The translations under genes and the position numbers were made by a program. Under the pieces are notes generated by a model that saw only the letters and a program-made list of their open reading frames with translations, searched no databases and was not told where the DNA came from. This document shows, one piece after another, positions 58,702-64,000 of a stretch of DNA of 64,000 nucleotides. Positions within the stretch are counted from its first letter, which is position 1. Every line of letters starts with the position of its first letter. Source of the DNA: Dermatemys mawii (lineage: Eukaryota; Chordata; Testudines; Dermatemydidae); the NCBI GenBank assembly GCA_007922305.1, contig ML677334.1, positions 23,667,074 to 23,731,073 of the forward strand, written 5' to 3'.

Positions 58702-59319
58702 TAGTGCCCTACCAAATTCACGGCCGTGAAAAATACCTCACAAACCGTGAAATCTAGTCTTTTTTGTGTTCTTTTACCCTACACTATACAGATTTCACAG
58801 AGAGACCAGCATTTCTTAAATTGGAGGGGTCCTGACCCAAAAGGGAGTTGCAGGGGGAGGGTTGCGAGGTTATTTTAAGGGGGTCACGGTATTGCCACCA
58901 TTTCTTCTGCTCTTCTACCTTCAAAGGTGGGCAAAATGGAGAGTGATGACTGACTGGACACCCAGCTCTGAAGGCAGCTTCCAGCCAGCAGCAGTGCACA
59001 AGTAAGGGTGGCAATTTCATACTATGCCATCCTTACTTCTGTGCTGCTGCTGGTGGCGGCTCTGCCTTCAGAGCTAGGCAACTGCCAGCAGCCACCGCTC
59101 TCCAGCTGCCCAGCTCTAAAGGCAGAGCAGTAGCAGTATTGCAACTTTGCCTACAATAACCTTGTGACCCCATCCCCAAACTCCTTTTTGGGTCAGGACC
59201 CCCTACAATTACACCATGAAATTTCAAATTTAAATAGGCAAAATAATTAAATTTATGATTTTAAAAGTCGTATGACCATGAAATTTGCCAAAATGGACTG
59301 TGAAGTTGGTAGAGCCCTA
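58702..59319. mobile_element. 618-base hAT-like MITE in DSP intron 4
   Basis: Ends tagtgccctaccaaattcac / tagggctctaccaacttcac (right end as complement), with the imperfect flanks ccaattgg and ccaataag. The interior has nested inverted copies: ggggtcctgacccaaaaggg against its complement near 59190, and agctctgaaggcag against ctgccttcagagct. It is a fold-back structure without coding sequence. Confidence 0.72.
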
Positions 59320-59463
59320 CCAATAAGCCACTCTGTCTTGAATGGTCCCTTACCATCATATGTGCTAACTACTTATGCTAAACAATCAGTTCCACTTCAT
59401 GTTTTGCTGTGAGGCCAGGAGTACCTTTCCCAGACCCAAAGAAGAGCTCTGTGTGGCTGGAAA

Positions 59464-59570
59464 ACTTCTCTCTCTTGCCAACAGAAGTTGGTCCAATAAA
59501 AGATATTACCCCACCCACCTTGTCTCTTTCTCAAATCCTGAGACCAATACAGCTACAACTACAACTGCAT
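59464..59570 (+). repeat. Unnamed interspersed repeat fragment
   Basis: Contains gccaacagaagttggtccaa, taaaagatattaccccaccc and gagaccaatacagctacaac. It is related to 32785-32930. Confidence 0.6.
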
Positions 59571-59859
59571 ATACCAATAAGCCAGACAGATAATGTTTTC
59601 AGAGCCATTCTTGTCTAAAAAATAAAATCCAATTTCTGCTCTTCGATATATCTGTGCTGCCCCCTGTTGAAGTCTGCAAGTTACTGTAATTTGTTTGATT
59701 GGAAACGTGATGTGTAATTGAGAGTAGAATTTGGCTCTGGGTGTTTTCGAAAGCTACATCAATCTCAGAGTCATAGGGTCAGATTCTGTTTCCAGAGACA
59801 TCAGAGCAGCTCCTGTGACATCAGTTAAGTTACACTGGGGAACATAAAGGAACAGTTTA

Positions 59860-60010
59860 GCTCAGACCCGCTGGAGATGAAAATGTACCTTATCTAGTCC
59901 AGTTCTTAGTGACTTAAGTGATGTTTCCTCAACCACTATGTTAGGAACCTGTTACACCAGCTAGTAGATCTGACTTTTAGGAAACTTTTTAACTCCTATT
60001 CTGAGCTTTC
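59860..60010 (-). mobile_element. CR1-type LINE tail, antisense
   Basis: Contains ttatctagtccagttcttag and aggaaactttttaactccta, resembling CR1 3' sequence in complement. It ends about 110 bases before DSP exon 5. Confidence 0.45.
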
Positions 60011-60124
60011 CTTTGCTCAGTTGTACATCTTACCCCCTAGAGTCAGGTTTCCCTGGTGCATTGTTTTCGGTAATGTGTGCCTTATTGCAAATAAAGAGAC
60101 ATGTGCTTTCCCTTTTTGCATTAG

Positions 60125-60253
60125 GCTGAAATGGAGTTAGTGAAATGGGGTTTTGACGCAGCAGCTATTGAACAACAAATTAATGATCACCGGAGATTTC
60201 ACAATGCCATCGGAGACTATCGCTGGCACCTGGACAAAGTGAAAACAGATCTG
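60125..60253 (+). CDS. DSP: Desmoplakin, coding exon 5 (residues 210-252)
   Basis: 129-base exon, in phase at both ends, the same length as human exon 5. Acceptor is ttgcattag and donor GTAATA at 60254. It encodes AEMELVKWGFDAAAIEQQIN, then DHRRFHNAIGDYRWHLDKVK. It is a helical part of the first plakin spectrin repeat (SR3 in plakin nomenclature). The IGDYRW core is conserved with human desmoplakin, while the flanking positions have diverged. Confidence 0.97.
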
Positions 60254-60479
60254 GTAATAGACTTTCTCCATCCTTCTAAGTTCATATCCACAGGTTGCTA
60301 AAATTACTGCAGCAGTGAGGATAGCCAGGTGTCTTCTGTTCAAAAGGCCTGGCTGTCAAGATTGCAGCAGCATTAGGCGTGGATGCTTGTTATCCTGCCC
60401 CCACCTTTTTTGCTGTTCCCTTCTTTTTCCAATATTTCCATGAAGATAATGATATTGAGCAATGATGTGGAATTGCATA

Positions 60480-61090
60480 ATTTTGTACAGACCTTTAACA
60501 AATGAATCCTTACAACAAATAAATCCTTACTTCATGGGAGTAGGTCAGCATTGTTCCCATTTTATAGCTAGGGGAGTCTGATACTCAGAGACTGAGGGCT
60601 AGATTGTGTCCTGTAAGATCAGCCCTGAGCAAGGGGTGCTGTGAAGACTGCTCCGCTCCTCCCCAGGAGCAGACCAGGCAGGTATTCTGTCTGACTGCTC
60701 TGAGGCCCAACACCTTCCCTGTTCCCCTTTGGTTCTAGGGTGGGCAATGGGGCAGGCCTTTAAAAGGTGCTGCTTGCATCCACCTGTAATTTTGCCAGCA
60801 GGTGGGAGGAATGGGAGAGTCAAAGCTCCACCCTTCTTTATTCATTTCCCATGCACTTGGTCACAAGGGAGCTCAAGGGCTGAATGCTAAGACCTGGATC
60901 CAAGACTTAAGTGTGTCTTTCTCGTCAAAGTAGAAGAGGGTTGTGGGGGGCATACTCCTTTTTACTCCCACACTTGGACAAGTAAGAAGGGGCACAATCT
61001 AGCCCTAAGTGATTTACCTGATGTTCTGCAAGGAGTCAGCGGCAGACCTGAGATTAAAAACAAGAATTTCCAGCTCCATGCTCAAACCAC
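60480..61090 (-). repeat. MIR/CORE-type SINE, antisense, split by a MITE
   Basis: Left half 60480-60595: cagcattgttcccattttat, agctaggggagtctgatact. Right half 61009-61090: gatttacctgatgttctgca, agcggcagacctgagatt, ctcaaaccactagaccgtgc. The MITE at 60596-61005 lies exactly between them. Confidence 0.7.
60596..61005. mobile_element. Harbinger-like MITE (gggctagat termini, copy 2)
   Basis: 410-base element with inverted ends gggctagattgtgtcc / gggctagattgtgcccc (right end as complement). Flanking triplets are tga and taa, a possibly mutated 3-bp TSD. Same terminal family as 28880-29165. Confidence 0.7.
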
Positions 61091-61107
61091 TAGACCGTGC
61101 TGTCTCT

Positions 61108-61519
61108 GGGTATATGTCTACAGTGCACACTCCTTACAGTGATATGTGGGGTATATACAATGCACTCTTCCCTAGCATGGCTATAAATAGCGGCGTTGAT
61201 GCTGTGGCACAACTTAGGTGAAGACACACACCTGAACCCTTGGGTATATACCCTACATGGTTATCTGTATGCCCACGCAATGCCTCCTGCATCCACGCTG
61301 CTATTTTCAGCAATGTAGTGCCCTGCTGCCTCCTTGCTACTAGAGCCTTTTGCTGTCACTGGATGCTGCCTAGCCTTTTCCCACTATCTCCGCTGTCAGA
61401 GCCATTCCCTGATGTGTGTAGCTGCGCACTGCAGTGTGGATGCAATGTACTTTTCACTGTAGCATGTAGCTAGACAGACCCTACCTGCTGCTGCCCGGGG
61501 TGTGCTGTATAGACACAGC
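61108..61519. mobile_element. MITE with gggtatatgtctac terminus
   Basis: Starts gggtatatgtctacagtgc and ends gtgctgtatagacacagc, an imperfect terminal inverted repeat. The internal phrases tagcatggctataaatagcg and atccacgctgctattttcag belong to a repeat I recognise from turtle DNA. The class is uncertain and no TSD was found. Confidence 0.55.
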
Positions 61520-61999
61520 GTTGTGGAAAGTGTAAGGCAATCCACTAGTTCTAAAAGTGTGTCTGTTCCTTGCAGAGGACACCCACTTTCAGGAGCAGTT
61601 GTGTGCGTTACAGAGATGATGTGCGTGACCAAGCAGCACTGGGGAGATTGCTCATCCAGCGCATGGTCATACTGTCCTCATGCTGCCCAAGGGGGGCTGG
61701 AGCTTTGCCCCAACCCCTGCAGAAAGCTTGATCAAAGTGTGCAGTCCGAGGCTAAGTTACTTGGGTCATAACAGCACGATATTTTAGTTCCTGTAATGGA
61801 AATACGAGCAGACAATTGAATCTGACATCAGTTCAGGAGACAGAGTGTGAGTTCATTCAGCCCTAATATCGATCTGTCTTAGGATTGTCTGTGGCGCCCA
61901 TCACTATAGTAGGTAATCATCTTGGAGTGTGCACGGTTCTCTCATCTCTAGGATTGTCAGCATGCAAAGCACACTAAATCATTCTTGTCTTTGTTTCAG

Positions 62000-62050
62000 C
62001 GTGAGAAGGCTGCGGTTCATCAGCTAGAAGAAGAATATGAAACCCTGCTG
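62000..62050 (+). CDS. DSP: Desmoplakin, coding exon 6 (residues 253-269)
   Basis: 51-base micro-exon, in phase at both ends, with acceptor ttgtttcag and donor GTAAGC at 62051. It encodes REKAAVHQLEEEYETLL; human has REKSAIYQLEEEYENLL in the same place. It continues the spectrin-repeat helix of exon 5. It is too short to be found by open-reading-frame length and was recognised by homology and splice sites. Confidence 0.96.
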
Positions 62051-62868
62051 GTAAGCACAACCTTCGTTTACGTCAGACATGTTTGGGATACGTGCTCTGT
62101 TTGAGTCATTGCTTACATTTGATACAATAAGGATAAAATAGGCTCTTGTACAGAGGCCCAACACACAGCTTGTGCACCTTGCGAGTCCCACTTCAGCCCA
62201 ATCTGAGAGGGGTGAATTTCATCCTCCCTGTTTAAGAGGCAGACTGGATTTTAAAACATAGATTGTGACAGTGTCTTAATTCACGCTTTTGTACTGTACT
62301 CTTTTATGCATCTTGTTGACCTGAGTTCCACTTTCAGGGGTCTGTTCTGCTGTTGGCATATGAATGTAACTCCCACTAGTAGTAATGGGACTTAGTGGTG
62401 GGAGCAGCAAAACTGACCCCTTCATTTTTTGGTATCTTTCTTGCCTGTGAGAGTCACTCCCTACTATTTGCTGCAATGGTACCTGAAGTTCACTACTCTC
62501 TGATCCACAGCAGATTTATCTCTTGCTGGGCTCTGCTAATGGTTGTACCAATAACAATCACACATTGTGTTCCTCTTTAGTTCAATGGGGCTTTCTTGAA
62601 CTGTTTCCTCCTTTTGGAAGTAAATAGATGAACCTCTTTAATAACTCAAACCCGCTCAACAAAACATATACAAATACTGAATCATGCGGTTATATTTATG
62701 CTTGAACCAAATGTTTTCAGAGGCTGATGACTTCTGGAGCCCACTACTTAATAAATCCAGACGCTTCATCTATTTTCAACAGATGTTTTGTATTAATTAT
62801 AAAAGAAGGTGCATTTTGTGATTCTGATTTTTTTTTTTTAAACTTATGGTTTTATTGTTTCCTTGTAG
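62051..62868 (+). other. DSP: DSP intron 6
   Basis: 818-base intron ending in a long T run (from 62829) and ccttgtag. No repeat or exon was recognised inside. Confidence 0.9.
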
Positions 62869-63030
62869 AGGTCGTCTTTTGAGAGAATGGATCAACTGCG
62901 TCAGTTTCAGAACCTCATTCAAGCCACTAGCAGAGAGATCATGTGGATCAATGACTGTGAGGAAGAGGAGCTTCTGTATGACTGGAGTGACAGGAACACA
63001 GATATTGCCAGGAAACAGGAGGCCTTTTCT
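62869..63030 (+). CDS. DSP: Desmoplakin, coding exon 7 (residues 270-323)
   Basis: 162-base exon, in phase at both ends, equal to human exon 7 (ending c.939, as in the known variant name c.939+1G>A). Acceptor is ccttgtag and donor GTAAGT at 63031. It encodes RSSFERMDQLRQFQNLIQ, then ATSREIMWINDCEEEELLY and DWSDRNTDIARKQEAFS. The REIMWINDCEEEELLYDWSD block is essentially identical to human DSP and lies in the plakin-domain spectrin repeats. The remaining exons (SH3-containing plakin domain, rod, plakin repeats) lie beyond the window. Confidence 0.97.
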
Positions 63031-64000
63031 GTAAGTTAGTGCCAAAAAACCCATCCCTGTGACTTTTAATAATAAATCCTGATGATGGGGCACTGCACTG
63101 CTCAGGAGTCTGGTACTGTGTCTGAATTCCTTCACTTTCCAGATTGTTAGTTTGTATTATCCCAGTTGGGTAGTTACTGTGAGGTGGGTATTTAAATCAG
63201 GATTGGATGCCTTTCTAAAAGATAGGCTGTAGCTAAACTAGAAGTCATGGACTTGCTGCAGGAGCCGTTGGTAGATATTCTATACCCTGTGCTAAGCAGG
63301 AGGTCAGACTAGATAGCCATAATGGTCTTTTCTGGCTTTAAAATCTGTGACTCTCTGGTGCCCTTTGTGATATGGCTTGGTTACCTCAGGCCAGGTCCTT
63401 ATGGACGGATAGCCACATCTAAAAACCCCACTATTTCCATCAACATTTCTGTTGGCAAACTGTGCAGAGACCGATGATCACATGGACAGAAGAAATGACT
63501 CTCTCCTCTCTACTGATTCTCTCTCGGCACGCAGGGCATGTTGGGGGGGAGAGCTTGAATTGTCGCTGCCTGTGTCCTTCACTGTCCAGCTGTCTAAATG
63601 CAGCATCTTTCCCAAGCACCGCATTCCTTTAAAGAAGAAAACAAAATTTACCTTCCTCAACAGATACTTTCTTAGTCATGTTATGTTAGATTTTGCAAAG
63701 TGTTGCAAATTTTCCTTTGTTCACTGCATGTAGACAGGAAGAGCTAGAGGGTGGCTTTGTTGCCCTGCAAAGGGAGCAGTGCAGAGCTGTATAGCCTCAG
63801 GAGTAGCACTGGAGAAGTTGTTCTCTTAACATTTTTTTTTTTATGGACTACATTAATATATTACATCTAATTATTTAATTTTTATACGCTAGTAGTTTTC
63901 TGCAGTACTTTTTCAGCCTTTAACAATCACGTCATTATCTTGTTTAATAGAGTTTCCAAAAAATGTTAATTTGCCTTTGAAGTGTTGTTTAATGCTGTGC
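63031..64000 (+). other. DSP: DSP intron 7 (partial)
   Basis: Begins with GTAAGT and runs off the window. It contains a CR1 3' tail (63175-63357). No further exon is seen; human exon 8 (starting Ile-Arg-Met-Ser-Gln) was looked for and not found before 64000. Confidence 0.85.
63175..63357 (+). mobile_element. CR1 LINE 3' tail (sense) in DSP intron 7
   Basis: Contains aaatcaggattggatgcctt, aagcaggaggtcagactaga and atggtcttttctggctttaa, ending near tctgtgactctc. It starts about 145 bases after exon 7. Confidence 0.85.

Larger units (their letters stand above)
56096..60124 (+). other. DSP: DSP intron 4
   Basis: 4.0-kb intron. It holds a hAT-like MITE (58131-58460), a 618-base hAT-like MITE (58702-59319), a repeat fragment at 59464-59570 and an antisense CR1 tail (about 59860-60010). 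The part from 56100 to 58120 shows no repeat or exon I can name. Confidence 0.9.
60254..61999 (+). other. DSP: DSP intron 5
   Basis: 1.75-kb intron that is mostly repeats: an antisense MIR-type SINE interrupted by a MITE (60596-61005), followed at once by a second MITE (61108-61519). Confidence 0.9.

Overview
The window is vertebrate nuclear DNA from a non-avian sauropsid. A turtle is most likely and a crocodilian is the alternative. The evidence is a single intron-rich gene with consensus GT/AG splice sites, a CpG-island promoter, and a dense load of old interspersed repeats: CR1 and L2-type LINEs, MIR/CORE-type SINEs, many hAT, Harbinger-like and Tigger-like DNA elements, and a few LTRs. 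I see no operons, CRISPR arrays or prokaryotic genes. The organism call rests on recognising repeat families from memory, not on a database search.

The only host gene I can support is DSP (desmoplakin), on the + strand in the right 40% of the window. A CpG island (about 39.15-40.48 kb) holds the promoter, the 5' UTR and coding exon 1 (40263-40462). Six further coding exons follow at 51898-52000, 54803-54951, 55921-56095, 60125-60253, 62000-62050 and 62869-63030. They join in frame into the first 323 residues: the plakoglobin/plakophilin-binding head and the start of the spectrin-repeat plakin domain. The gene runs off the right edge. Exon lengths 2-7 (103, 149, 175, 129, 51, 162) equal those implied by human DSP numbering. 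Exon 1 carries 30 extra coding bases.

Positions 1-39 kb are an intergenic region upstream of DSP with no recognisable host exon. Its content is transposon fossils, several with target-site duplications (TSDs) I could read: a Harbinger-like MITE (1333-1604), an LTR (about 5616-6600), an antisense CR1 (about 7768-10035) apparently nested in an antisense LTR, a solo LTR (10351-11014), a Tigger-like MITE (12716-13118), an inverted-duplication hAT derivative (13369-14839), a 2.3-kb Charlie-like hAT with a dead transposase (19458-21741), two members of one hAT MITE family (28305-28614 and 36966-37273, the latter inside a CR1), and an antisense L2-type LINE split by another hAT MITE (33450-33601). 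The DSP introns hold further MITEs, SINE pieces and CR1 tails.

No unknown multi-gene system is visible. The best leads are the fold-back hAT derivative, a 45-bp hAT remnant that still has its TSD inside another transposase, the hairpin-rich Harbinger-like MITEs, the DSP exon 1 expansion, and a tiny upstream ORF just before the DSP start codon.
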